From assembly GCF_025399195.1 (NCBI RefSeq), contig NW_026252092.1:434001-498000 (forward strand): DNA of 64,000 nucleotides, given 5' to 3'. The notes beneath the pieces were generated by a model. It saw only the letters and a program-made list of their open reading frames with translations, was not told where the DNA came from and did no database searches. The position numbers and the translations under genes were made by a program. Shown here piece after piece: positions 1-10,713 of the stretch; within the stretch, counting starts at the first letter, position 1; each line of letters opens with the position of its first letter. Source of the stretch: Umbelopsis ramanniana AG (Eukaryota > Mucoromycota > Umbelopsidomycetes > Umbelopsidales > Umbelopsidaceae).

Positions 1-2572
1 GCCGCAGAATATCATCTGTGTATATACTTCTTAAAAGTAGCGGATGTATGGCGGCCTTGCGGAGATTCATTAAGATGTTGACAGCTTTAGATGGCTTTGA
101 CACAGAAGCATCTTCGCTGGTTTTCAAAACATTATTTGCTTCAATGATATCTATTTCGCCATCACTTTTGTTATCAGAAGTCTTCAGCGACTTCTTGGAG
201 TCTTCAACGACCTTTTTGTAAACGGCCGCCTGCCTATCCGACATTGGACATCGCTTGAGAACATGGAGTTTTGAAGGCAAATCGGTGTACACTTGAGATT
301 TTTGTCGTCTAAGAACAAAAGGAGTCATGATTTTTTTCGCACGTTTTATACGCTCCATGGATAACATTTGTGCAATGTTTGTTGAGCCGGCTGGGGCCTT
401 TGTTTGCATCGACTTTGGCGGTTCTTTCTTATTATTTACTGTTTGCCTGATTTTGAAAATCTTTGTCAGTTCTTCTTGGTTGTTTTTGAACATACTTGGT
501 AGAATAAACGTCAGAAGCGAAACGAGTTCTTGTAAATTGTTTTGAAGAGGCGTTCCAGTCAATAGCAATCTGAACGAGCTTGGTATAGCCATAAGATGCT
601 GATATCGAGCGCTTGTACAGTTCTTCACCATATGGCCTTCGTCCAAAATAGTGACATCAAAGTTCAGCTTTCTGAGGAACTTGCGGTCCATTTCAGCTCC
701 AGTAGCCATCTGATATGTAGTAACCAATATAGACCAGGTTGTATCCTCTCGTAGATCGTATCGTAGTCTTCTTCGCTCAACCTGGCTGCCGAAGTAGGAT
801 CGAACATCTAAGGATGGGCAAAACTTTTGAAATTCTCGCAGCCAGTTTTCCAGTGTTGATGATGGAACAACGACAAGGTGCGGTCCTGTACTGCCTTGAC
901 TGACCAGTTGAGCCAAAAATCCAATGACTTGTGCTGTCTTACCCAAGCCCATCTCATCCGCTAGGATTCCAGATAATTTCATTCTGTAGAGCAGCAAAAT
1001 CCAATTGACGCCAAATACTTGATAGCCCTTCAGAGTGATTTCAGAGCTCATCAAGTCAGGCTGCTTATATAAGTAGCCCTCCATGGCTACCTTCAATATC
1101 GCATCTTCTGAAACAGATTGGTCCTCCCCATTTTGTTCTTTCTTATTCCATATTTGCATCACCTTTTCGATTCGAGTGCCAATCTTTTCAATATCATCAA
1201 TCAACTTATCGACTGCTGAATATCCTTGCATCATTTCTCTGTGCGCATTGATAAAACGTTCTCCTAAGCCCTTCGTAATCTTGAGCTTTCGCTGCAAGTC
1301 GTCTATATCTCGAAAAGGTCGAAGTTCGTTTATGATCGTTTCCGCTTGTTCAATAGTACAAGCCGTAATATCCTGAATATCCTGATATGAAGATTCATTG
1401 AAAAAATCCACAGTTTGTTTGTCGCTTTCCATTTGGTCGTCAAGAGCAAAATCTGTATCCGATGCTGCATCTGAGCTTCCGTCGTCAGTCGATATCGCTT
1501 CTTCGGAGTCGGAGTCAACAGCAATGACTCTTCGTCGCCTCAACATGTTTTTTGAAGGCTCCTCATTTGCAGACTTTGCGATCTGCATCTTCGTATCTCG
1601 AATAGGTACCGTACTTCCAATATTTGTTGATTTTGATAATGCTGATGGGCTACTATGCAAAACTTCGTTGCTAGTTACTTTACTCTGGCTTGGTGTTTCG
1701 CTTGGTGGAGGCTTTAAGTACCGTCTCATTAAGAGTTCGCTAGCTGCCTTGACACGCAGACCGTTAGCCCGCACTAATGCCTGAGTTATTTCAGCACGAG
1801 TGACAGATGGGAATGAGAGCTGTAGGCTATCTACTTTTTTCTCCAGTTCAAGATCTAATGTCGGTCTTCGTGGTCCTGATTCGTCGATATGCGAAGACTG
1901 AGATCGCATTTTCTTGTTTGCCGATCTGGAGGAAATGTCACTACCATCTGTTTGTGAGGGTGACTCGTCCTGTGACGAGTAGTCTTTATCTGATTCAGAA
2001 TCTGATTGTATAGCCCTTCTTTTCTTCCTTTTCAGATTGTTTACGGCTCTTGTTCGTTGTGGAATTGGAGAAGAGTTGATTTCGTTGGCGTGTTCCAGAG
2101 GTTCTGGATTTGCTACTTGATTTGGTTCGTCTTCATCATTGCTGGAATCCCACTTTAACCTAACCGGTCTAGGGGATTTCACTTTAAACCTGTCTAATGT
2201 ATTGGTTACTGCTGCAAGGCTGGAGTCTGAGGAGATAGACACATTGGACGGTGAATCAGGGCGCGATAACGCTGTAGATGGTGAACGAGAGTCAGTTGCA
2301 GTCCCAATTGAGCCATTGGCTGTTTCAGTCTCTAGATTGGGTGAATTCTGTGCATCCTTCAACGCCTTCTCTGTCTTAAAAAAGGAGCTCTTCATGTTTG
2401 TTCGGATTTTAACTTTGCCAGAGCGTTTGCCGTCCGTCTCGTGAAAGATACTACGAAGTCGAGGTGCTGTGTTCGTTGGTGTTACACTACTTGGAATCTC
2501 TTGAATGGAGCTATCAAGTTTCCTTGGCGTTTGAGGAATCCGTGGTAGATGTGAGGGTTGGTTGTTAGCCAT
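1..2572 (-). CDS. FUN30: Fun30/SMARCAD1-type SNF2 chromatin remodelling ATPase (partial)
   Basis: This is one uninterrupted reading frame of 857 codons starting at the ATG at 2572 and running off the left edge, so the C-terminal helicase lobe is missing. The N-terminal ~240 residues are acidic and Ser/Pro-rich. A CUE-like segment (about residues 247-280, LQLSFPSVTRAEI) binds ubiquitin in this family. A helix-hairpin-like segment near residue 400 precedes the SNF2 ATPase. The Walker A motif DEMGLGKT lies near residue 537 and the Walker B box is DEGH (about 644), the variant typical of Fun30/SMARCAD1 rather than DEAH. It is followed by the family signature YQHLM...LLLTGTPLQNN. The family slides and evicts nucleosomes at heterochromatin and during DNA end resection. 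It diverges from TRAPPC2 with only 177 nt between start codons. No intron is seen, unusual for this locus. Confidence 0.93.
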   Translation of the reverse strand, partial: MANNQPSHLPRIPQTPRKLDSSIQEIPSSVTPTNTAPRLRSIFHETDGKRSGKVKIRTNMKSSFFKTEKALKDAQNSPNLETETANGSIGTATDSRSPSTALSRPDSPSNVSISSDSSLAAVTNTLDRFKVKSPRPVRLKWDSSNDEDEPNQVANPEPLEHANEINSSPIPQRTRAVNNLKRKKRRAIQSDSESDKDYSSQDESPSQTDGSDISSRSANKKMRSQSSHIDESGPRRPTLDLELEKKVDSLQLSFPSVTRAEITQALVRANGLRVKAASELLMRRYLKPPPSETPSQSKVTSNEVLHSSPSALSKSTNIGSTVPIRDTKMQIAKSANEEPSKNMLRRRRVIAVDSDSEEAISTDDGSSDAASDTDFALDDQMESDKQTVDFFNESSYQDIQDITACTIEQAETIINELRPFRDIDDLQRKLKITKGLGERFINAHREMMQGYSAVDKLIDDIEKIGTRIEKVMQIWNKKEQNGEDQSVSEDAILKVAMEGYLYKQPDLMSSEITLKGYQVFGVNWILLLYRMKLSGILADEMGLGKTAQVIGFLAQLVSQGSTGPHLVVVPSSTLENWLREFQKFCPSLDVRSYFGSQVERRRLRYDLREDTTWSILVTTYQMATGAEMDRKFLRKLNFDVTILDEGHMVKNCTSARYQHLMAIPSSFRLLLTGTPLQNNLQELVSLLTFILPSMFKNNQEELTKIFKIRQTVNNKKEPPKSMQTKAPAGSTNIAQMLSMERIKRAKKIMTPFVLRRQKSQVYTDLPSKLHVLKRCPMSDRQAAVYKKVVEDSKKSLKTSDNKSDGEIDIIEANNVLKTSEDASVSKPSKAVNILMNLRKAAIHPLLLRSIYTDDILR

Positions 2573-2749
2573 GTAAGATGGAGATTCACCCTGTAAATAT
2601 GACGAACGGTTACTTTCGCAAAAACCCGTTAAAAAAAAATGCGGAGCATCTCAACCGCAATGAAATTTGACCGTCACGGGCATAAATGCGTCTGTGGTGC
2701 GTTTTGACCAGTTCTTGTCGAGTAGGTCTGTGATAACCGTAGGAACCAA

Positions 2750-3401
2750 ATGGCAGCAACGTATTATTTTGCTATCGTTGGAACAAAGGATAGCCCTCTT
2801 TACGAAACAGAACTCACATCTTCATCGAAAGCAGCGAGCAATTTTGATACTACACCCAAAGATGACCATCGACATTTGAATCAATTCATCATTCACTCGG
2901 CCCTGGACGTTGTAGAAGAAGTACAATGGAATAATCAAGCTTTGTATGAATGTACTCAAGCTTTATATCTGTTTCCTGAGTATGATATTAACAGCCATCA
3001 TTATCATTCACTAGATACCTCAAAGTTATCGATCGGTTTAACGAGTTCTACGTCTCCGCCTTTGTCACCGCTGGCAGTATCCTTTTTTATTTGCGCATAG
3101 CACTAGCATAACGCCACCCGCTTTCTTCATCTTTGGTGTCCTTGACTTATTCTATTACAGATGCCAGACTTTTACTTTTGCATGACGTCAAATCTGAAGA
3201 CAGTATTAAGAACTTTTTCAACGAAGTGCACGAAATGTATATTAAGGTACAAAGTTCATGACATCTAGTTATCGCATATCATTCATGACCACTAATGATT
3301 GAACATAGGTCTTGATGAACCCATTTTATGAGACCAATACCCCCATAACTAGTCAACAATTCGATTCCAAAGTTAAATTTATTGCACGCCGATTCCTGTA
3401 A
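2750..3401 (+). CDS. TRS20: TRAPP complex subunit 2 (sedlin, Trs20)
   Basis: Four exons give 144 residues, close to human TRAPPC2 (140): 2750-2943, 3015-3076, 3161-3246 and 3309-3401. The protein opens with the longin-fold strand [16 protein letters not shown]. It continues with the conserved [41 protein letters not shown] and a C-terminal [10 protein letters not shown]. The family is a small core subunit of TRAPP complexes, which act as Rab exchange factors in ER-Golgi traffic and autophagy. The start is the first ATG, at the beginning of the family homology. Introns are 71, 84 and 62 nt with GTAT or GTAC donors. Identification is by strong residue-level match to the family; exon joins are inferred from it. 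Confidence 0.93.
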
Positions 3402-3428
3402 TAGTCTATAAACCAACATCTTCCTGCT

Positions 3429-3730
3429 ATGAACTCGTTTGATTTGATATTCAATTCACAGAAATGTATTCAGTCTCTATCGTAACCTTACTTTACTGCT
3501 TCTAGAAAGCATGTATATTTTGAAGCAGATGAAATGTACAGTGCTTTAAACTATTTTGCTTATCCAAATGTCGAATTCAAGGTAGAAACATATTGCAACT
3601 TTTCTTGACCTTGGTATGAAGTTCTGTCAATTCACAGCAATATTACAATAATCATTTATCATTATTCTTAAAAGCGACGCGGGCGAAGGAACTTATCAAT
3701 GCAATGTACAGCACAAACCCTTCACGATAG
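3429..3730 (+). CDS. Possible small spliced ORF of 73 residues, unknown function
   Basis: A putative three-exon reading frame (3429-3481, 3506-3581, 3638-3730) sits between TRAPPC2 and PRMT5. The second intron (3582-3637, 56 nt) has a normal GTAG...CACAG shape, and the flanking exons read as aromatic, helix-like protein (for example ADEMYSALNYFAYPNVEF and KATRAKELINAMYS). The join between the first two exons needs a 24-nt intron, shorter than fungi normally splice. The 5' end may therefore be wrong, translation may start at the ATG at 3534, or the locus may be a decayed gene. I recognise no family. It could also be part of the PRMT5 5' leader. Confidence 0.3.
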
Positions 3731-3856
3731 TGGTGAATCTCAGAACGTCGCTTGCCAGCTGTGACTTTGTGTGACTGACTTTTGACATTATCGACAAAAA
3801 AATGTTCCTGAAGCTCTTCGTTTGAAGGTCAAAAGTTGATCATTGACGTCTTTATA

Positions 3857-6290
3857 ATGAGTGAAGGCTTCTATAACTGCTCAGTTGGCATCACCGCTCC
3901 AACCCCTCTCGGCAATTTGGATGATTTTGTCGAAGATGCAACCCAAACTGGGCATGACTTTGTCGTGGTCCCAATCGCGGACGATCACTACAAGCGAGTT
4001 TTGTTTGAAGAAGCTGACTCGAAAAAACAATTGAACGAGTGGAGAGCCGGCTTACCTCTCACACCAAAAGACCTTGTGCTGAAGAAAGTTGGTTCGTACA
4101 AGTTTGTTACCTGTACTCAGATCGTTCGAAGCTGGCCCATTCTAACTTCTTCTATGTTAAAGATTGGGCAGGTGTATGTACCGGTATATTTTCAGACTGG
4201 ATCGATCTTGAATCCGAGGATGACCTTATTCGAATCAATTCTGAAATTGTAAGTAACGAAGATACCCAGTGCTCAAATTACCTTGCATTCTGACTTATGG
4301 AGGTATAGGCACTCAAGCAAGAAGCCACATGGGCTGCTCACCTTGGTCTTCCCTCTGTGCTGTTACCAATTCTTCCCTCAAACACCATTTCAAATTTTGC
4401 ACGAGTCATGTGTAGCTTAACCAACATCTTGAGTTATGCTCAAATATTAATAAGAGTCATAATCAGCGATGGATCAGAAGCAACTGGCTGGACCCAATGG
4501 AACACTCTCTACAACCTTACCGAACAAAATCCTAAGTTAAATGTTGGTAAGTTACGGAAAACACTGAAATATACTTTCATTCATAGGTCTGAATTTATTA
4601 CATTCCAGCTCTTGAGTTAAGTGCCCAGCTTCCTATGGAAGAAGATCAGATCGAACGTTGGTACTCGATGCCCATCAAGGCTGTCATCATTCCTGCAAAC
4701 GTGTTCATATCCAATCAAAAGGGCTTTCCTGTTTTGCCCAAAAGACACCAATCATTTGTCAAAGCCTTAATGAAAAAGGTACATTTCATTTAGATGGCAA
4801 CAAAACTGCTTACTGAATAAGAGACTCATGTCATATTTGCTAGTTCAAACCATCCATCATCGTAACAGCTTCTGAATTGGGATTACATCAAGCCGGTGGA
4901 CCATCAGCATATCAAGAGTATATTCGGTATTTGAATAGAAGCTTACCACCACCAGATGATGTCGAGCGATTTTCAGTAGGGTATCAAGATTATTTGCAAG
5001 CACCACTTCAACCGTTAATGGATAATCTTGAGAGTGCGACCTACGAAACCTTTGAAAAGGACCCTATCAAATACCAACAATATGAGAAGGCAGTCTACCA
5101 TGCTTTGCTTGACAGAGTACCAGAAGGATCTGATGTAGTAACGTAAGTACAACCAGTCATTTTGAACATCAAATGGAGATATGTAACGAAACAATTTCGT
5201 CAATATTAGAGTCATCATGGTCGTCGGAGCTGGTCGAGGCCCTTTGGTGAACTGCAGCATTAGAGCAGCTGAAAAAGCGAATAGGAAAGTCAGGCTATAT
5301 GCGGTTGAAAAAAACCCAAACGCGCTCGTAACGTACGTATCATACTGAGCGTTATTTACTGCCTTGTCTCGTACTAACTATGGTGTTCCTGCAACATTCA
5401 TGTACAGTTTACAGAACATGAAAGACGAGGTATGGCATGATCTTGTTACCATTGTGTTCTCTGACATGCGCAAATGGGTGGCCCCGGAAAAGGTAGGAAT
5501 TGTTCTGCTTATCAACGAGAAAATGTTCTGCGACTAACTGACATGTTCTCAAAGTGTGATATCCTCGTAAGCGAGCTTTTGGGATCTTTTGGTGACAATG
5601 AGTTGTCTCCAGAGTGCTTGGATGGTGCTCAAAAGTTCTTGAAACGTAGGTACTGATTAAACAATACATATATGTGACAAGCTATTGATAATACTCTTCT
5701 TTTGCATAGCTGACGGCATCTCGATCCCATCGTCCTATACAACGTACATTGCCCCACTCTCCTCATCAAAACTTTGCCATGAGGTTGCTGCTTACAAAGA
5801 CCTTGAACATAGTGAAACACCATACGTGGTCATGTTTCAACAAGTATCTCATATTGCTGAGCCAAAACCAATTTGGACCTTCCATCATCCAAACAAAGAT
5901 GATTTTGAAGCTGACAGTGACCCTCTTCACAATATGCATAATGTCCGATTCCAATCTACCACCTTCCAAGCAAAAGGAAATATCACCATGCATGGCATTG
6001 CTGGATATTTCGATTCTGTATTATACAAGGATGTCATGATTTCCATTCACCCCGAGACACATTCGCCAGGAATGTTCAGTTGGTTTCCTATCTTCTTCCC
6101 TCTTCAAACTCCTGTCTTTGTACCTGAGGGAGCAACCATTACCATTGACTATTGGAGATTGACTGACAACAAGAAAGTCTGGTATGAATGGCGTGTTGGT
6201 CAGAGCTTGAATGTTGTGGACAAAACCATCGAGCTTGGCACTACTCCTGTTCATAACATTGGAGGGCGTTCCTCTTGGATTGGGCTGTAG
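3857..6290 (+). CDS. SKB1: Protein arginine N-methyltransferase 5 (PRMT5/Skb1)
   Basis: Nine exons (3857-4091, 4172-4248, 4309-4546, 4609-4778, 4844-5142, 5210-5332, 5408-5492, 5555-5645, 5710-6290) encode 632 residues; human PRMT5 has 637. The N-terminal TIM-barrel region is followed by the SAM-binding loop VGAGRGP near residue 345. The double-E catalytic loop [11 protein letters not shown] has glutamates at about 416 and 425. The phenylalanine in [11 protein letters not shown] that favours symmetric dimethylation is present. The C-terminal beta-barrel ends [14 protein letters not shown]...KKVWYEW. The family dimethylates Sm proteins and histones and in fission yeast regulates morphology. 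The first intron (4092-4171) has a weak GTTCGT donor; its position is inferred because a shorter 29-nt alternative seems implausible. An upstream in-frame codon run exists, but the ATG at 3857 fits best. Confidence 0.95.
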
Positions 6291-6695
6291 ATATGAAACC
6301 TTTAGGGAGTCTTAGATAGACCTGATAAATTTTTTATTTTTGTGCATCATGCCTACCTGTATTCGATAATACTACTTTATCAAAGTGGTGGGAGTCATTG
6401 TTTGAACCATCTAGCATACGAGCCCATTGAAGGTATATATTGCACCGCGTGGTAGGCAAATCCGTGGATGTATGGCTGAGTGTCCAATATGCGCACTTGC
6501 AATTAGCAAGCATATAAAGAACTCACCGAGATTTACGGTTTGATAGTGCTTGGGATAAAATATCAAACAAGATATCTGTTTCCAGTTAAACATAGACCGA
6601 AACGAAACTACAGTAGAAGATCAAATCGGCGCTAGAAGGGTAGCCCACATTTTACCTGATTTCCTTTTAACGAAGAGAAACATCGCCGAGATGTT
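6291..6695. other. Intergenic stretch downstream of PRMT5
   Basis: About 400 AT-rich bases hold the PRMT5 3' end. I see no supported gene, RNA or repeat in it. Confidence 0.5.
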
Positions 6696-6944
6696 ATGCA
6701 CTATATAACCCTTGTCTTCACAGCTTGCACTATCTTCGTTCTATTTTTGCCTTTAAATGCCTTTGTGCAAAGGATTTGGAAGCGAAATGAAACTAAGACT
6801 GAGTTATGTGCTAGGTATTGATATACTATAGTCTTTTTAAATATGTATTGAATTTCTTTTGTGTGATTCCTTAGAAAGTTTTTTGATGCTTGGAAATTTT
6901 GGTTTTATTTCCTGAATAAGAATGTACACATATTGAGGAGCTAG
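6696..6944 (+). CDS. Possible small single-membrane-segment protein (62 aa), unknown
   Basis: Two putative exons, 6696-6814 and 6875-6944, join across a 60-nt intron (GTATTG...CCTTAG) to give 62 codons. The N-terminus is one hydrophobic stretch (ITLVFTACTIFVLFLPL) that would serve as a signal anchor or transmembrane segment. It is followed by a basic segment rich in K, R and aromatic residues. The reading frame closes at 6944 after the splice, whereas the unspliced frame stops just after the donor. No family is recognised. It lies alone in a gene-poor region, so it may be a chance ORF. Confidence 0.25.
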
Positions 6945-8558
6945 ACAAAGATAGTTATAGCGATGTAGTTGAGATTTCGTAAAGTAGTTGTTGAGCGAGG
7001 TATATCAAATACGCAGCTTTCGATATATTATGGAAATGAAGTCATTTGATATCTGTAGGTGTGGGATGGTAACTGAGATCTATAGTACAATCCAAACATC
7101 AGTTTTTGAGATTGGCCAACAACCGAATAGAAAGAATTTTTTTAAAAAAATCTACTGCAAATGGACACTTCACCGCAGCGAACTACAACTGGCATATAAC
7201 CTTTGTATTAAAGTAAACCGCCATGACTTTATTACTTTTTAATGATTTGGACTGACCAAATACGATCGCAATCCTTGTTGTTATACCAACTGATTCATCA
7301 ATGGCTATCTTTTTCCTATATTGTTCGTAAGATATTTATTAACACTAACTAAAGAAAGCATTGCTCCATATGCCTGATTACAAAAAACTTAGCATACATA
7401 GTTGTTTCAATGCTGTGTAGGATCCATAAATGAAGATTCCATTTTTCAAGCTGTACCGCCATATTCCAACCACTCCGGGCCGGTTAAACGAAGGATTACT
7501 CCAGATGGGAAATGTCGATTGAAAACATCATTTTATAATCAAGTGTAAGAGAGCAGAAATAACGATATGTGTTAATCAGTTAGACATCAATGCTTTGCAA
7601 ACATTAAGTGCTTCATTGGTAAAATGGCGCAGGGAAGTCAATGATCTTCAAGTGTTTTAAATAGTGAACCTAAGGTAAGGCTATAGCTATTAGGCCATTT
7701 GAAGTACAAGATGTTGGTACTTGAAGAGTGTATTTGTGGAATTCTGATATCCATTCTGCCTCTGCAGTTAGTGATGTATCACTACAAAATCCGAAGATTT
7801 AATTCCACTGTTCATTATATGTAACTAGGTATCGGCCATTAATACAACGGCATTTACGTTGAAAAGTTGGGTTTGAAAGAACAATGACCTGCCTCCACGG
7901 TTCTACGAAAATATAAACATTAGCGATAAACGCCACCATTTCTTTGGGAAATTAATTGGTTATTTGAAACTTTGAAAAGGCTTGCAGAGATCAGCGGAGG
8001 TAATGATCAGAATTTGAAAGATTTAAAGTTATCTGTAAGTTACATGTATGCTAGTGGGATATTATTATTTCAGCCTTCCAGGGAGTAGGGTCCTTATTGG
8101 AGAAGTCTGCCGTTTTGAAAAAATGTTAACGCAAAGATTAGATATCTTTCGGTTGCTTGTCGTCTCAGAGCTGGTACCGTAGTTCTTCCCTGAAGCAAAT
8201 GAACAGCCTTCCATAGCACTTTGAAGCAATCAGTTCGCATAGTGGCCATAAAAAATGAGCGTAGAGCGAACTGCACTATTCTGCTCGGAAATCCATCAGT
8301 AACATTCGATTGCCGTCAATATGAACAGAGATAGAGCAAATTTTAATAGATAATACTGTTTTTCAAGTTACAATAAGATAAGTTTAAACAAGCGAGACAT
8401 CAGAGAAAGGAGGACGGTAATACGCTTCAAAATCACAGTTTTCAAACATTCCCTAATCTCAAAACCAGCTGCTAACTGTCAAAGGGCGATGACTACATTT
8501 ATTTCTTGCTACAAAGGGACATGCGATAAAAGTACAAGTAGAACATCCTGATAATGTG
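6945..8558. other. Gene-poor AT-rich stretch
   Basis: About 1.6 kb with only short unsupported ORFs on both strands (all under about 85 codons, no recognisable motif). No tRNA box pattern, tandem repeat or transposon end was seen. It is the longest gene-free interval in a window otherwise packed with genes. Confidence 0.5.
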
Positions 8559-10482
8559 TTAATCGGTGTATGCTGGTGGTTGGTCATGATGATTGTCCGG
8601 TTCCGTAACGGAATTCTGTATGATAGAAATTGCAGGCACAGTGGCGGTTGGCCATTCGTTGACTAGCCTGCTTCCTCGGCTGTATTCTGGAAGCTCATTT
8701 CCACTTTCTATAGTTGTGACAGTTCGAGAAGGACCGGCCGCAATGGAAGTTTGGCGTTCCGTCGATGTTTCCTGCTCCAGATGATATTCTGGTAATGGAC
8801 CATTTCTGGCAGGAGATGTGTTTGATTCGACTACATCAAGAGCATCATCCACAGCAACTCTACCTCCTAATTCAGAGGCGCTTCCTGCTGCTGCATTACT
8901 GCCCATACGTATGGCAGCCATATCGGGATCTATATCAATACCTTGTAGTCTACCTTGAGCACGTAGTACTGCTTCCAGTACAAGTAATTGTTGTTCTACC
9001 CACTCCATTCTTTTGGATTCATGTGAGTGCTTCGCGTATGCGAAGTCTCCCTGCATCAACTTGACTCGCGGATTGATAAAGTTTCGCAATAAGGATTCTA
9101 TTTTGAGACGATAGCCTCGATACGTAGTTAAAACTTCGCTCACGGAATCGCCTAAATGCGGATGTGAGCAGTTAGTGAAATACATCGGGCTTCCGTAGTG
9201 CTGTAACATGATGATTCAACTCACTATGCGATATTGGAGAGTCAGGTATCATCGGCATGTCAGGATAAAGATCAACTGCTTCCTTAACCAACTGCACTGA
9301 CTTTTCTGCAAAGCCTTCGGCGTCTACATCAATTCGAAAGAAGTTAAAACTTACAGTAGTGAGTATTAAAATGGTTGTTTTGAATGTTTACCTCTAGTAC
9401 TGGAAACGGACATGTCTAAAAGGACATTCAGACTTCCAAGTCTTACGCCACCTCGGCCAACACCAACATTGTTAATCATGGCTTGACGCTCCAAGATGCT
9501 GGCAGCGCCGGGCAATGACTTCATTGCAGTTTCCATAGAGTCTCTTGCTTCATACAACCTTGTTTGAGCTTCCACACATTTTTCCAGCTTGCTTTCAATC
9601 TGATGCAGTAACATGATGATAGCATAAATGTCAGTGGATGAAATTTACCATTTGCGTCATCTTGACGGTATGTATTTACCTGTGGTATATAACTTTCCAG
9701 AGATAAGACCTCACTTTTCATATGCTCCTCGATGATGTATGCTGGATCAGACAGTGGTTCAGGTATTACCTGAAATGCAACCGCCTCCGCTGGTCAGTAC
9801 GTTTTCAATTTTTACCCTCGTCGGAAGTGAAACGGAGTTGAACCTGGTCAAATAGCACTCGTAACTGCGAACAGCAGCCGTTCAATTCCTTCATATTGGC
9901 CAGCATATCATCATGCTTCATTAGAAGATGTCAGTTCATCCGTTTCGCAATATAGCATAACAGTTCCATTTTACACTTACCATAAGCTTCGCTTGTTGTA
10001 ATTGTTCGTTCAAATCCAGAATGCGGTTATTGCTTTTCTGTAACCGCTCTATAAGGTCCGAATACGGGACTATATCAGATGAAGCTCCACTTTTCTTCGT
10101 AGACATGAGCTCCTTGAAACGGGTAGAGTCATTTGTTTTACGGGACTGTTGGCTATATATCATAAGTATTGGAGAAAGAAGGCGTCAGACTCGAGCGTTG
10201 TAGTTTATCGGTTGAAGCCATCGCCTTCGAGAAGCTGAAGGCTACACTAGAGACGACTAAGAATGGAACTTACACACTAGATTCCAGTACATTTTTCGTA
10301 ATTTCTTCATTCTTCAACTTGTTTTTGAGGCTCTCATAATACCTAGTATGAGCAGGTAGGGATTCTCGGACCCACTGAAGGCTGGCTATTGTTCGCAGCA
10401 AGCTTAAATACCGTTGCTCGTAGTCCACGAATGTCGCATTGTACAGTGGCGGCTGGCTAGACCCCAATGTCGTAGAGTGCAT
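8559..10482 (-). CDS. Coiled-coil protein with C-terminal PPxY motif, function unknown
   Basis: Seven exons (10274-10482, 9981-10152, 9844-9915, 9680-9769, 9392-9599, 9225-9323, 8559-9151) give 480 residues in frame. Residues ~1-330 are predominantly charged helical, coiled-coil-like sequence with segments such as SDLIERLQKSNNRILDLNEQ and ESKLEKCVEAQTRLYEARDS. A conserved-looking block (YRGYRLKIESLLRNFINPRV) follows. The last 100 residues are low-complexity and end in PPAYTD, with further Pro-Glu-Tyr pieces. PPxY binds WW domains of Rsp5/Nedd4-type ubiquitin ligases, so a role as ligase adaptor or substrate is a reasonable inference. I do not recognise the family. The start is the first ATG, just upstream of NATFVDYEQRYL. 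The gene is convergent with PRMT5 and tandem with the Sec14-like gene. Confidence 0.75.
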
Positions 10483-10713
10483 TTTACAAGTGCGAAGACT
10501 GGAATGTGTAAATGGCGAAGGCGGTTTGTGCTTTTGTCATAGGCTCAAAAAAACATTATTAAACACGGCGGGACCGAAACCCGAAAATGTTCCTCGCATT
10601 GGTTTTTTCCCTATTTTTTTTATAAGTTATGTTTTGGTGTATTTAAGAAAGAATATTGCCGATACAATGTTACATTTGGTATGATAAAAGAGTTCTAAAG
10701 ATATACATAGTAT

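Noticed and set aside
4092-4120. A 29-nt intron in PRMT5 giving a longer exon 2
   Set aside because: Too short for fungal splicing; an 80-nt intron with a CTAAC branch site preserves the family sequence better.
7400-8300. Search for tRNA genes or transposon ends in the gene-poor region
   Set aside because: No A/B-box pair, clover-leaf arms, terminal inverted repeats or reverse-transcriptase-like frames could be seen.
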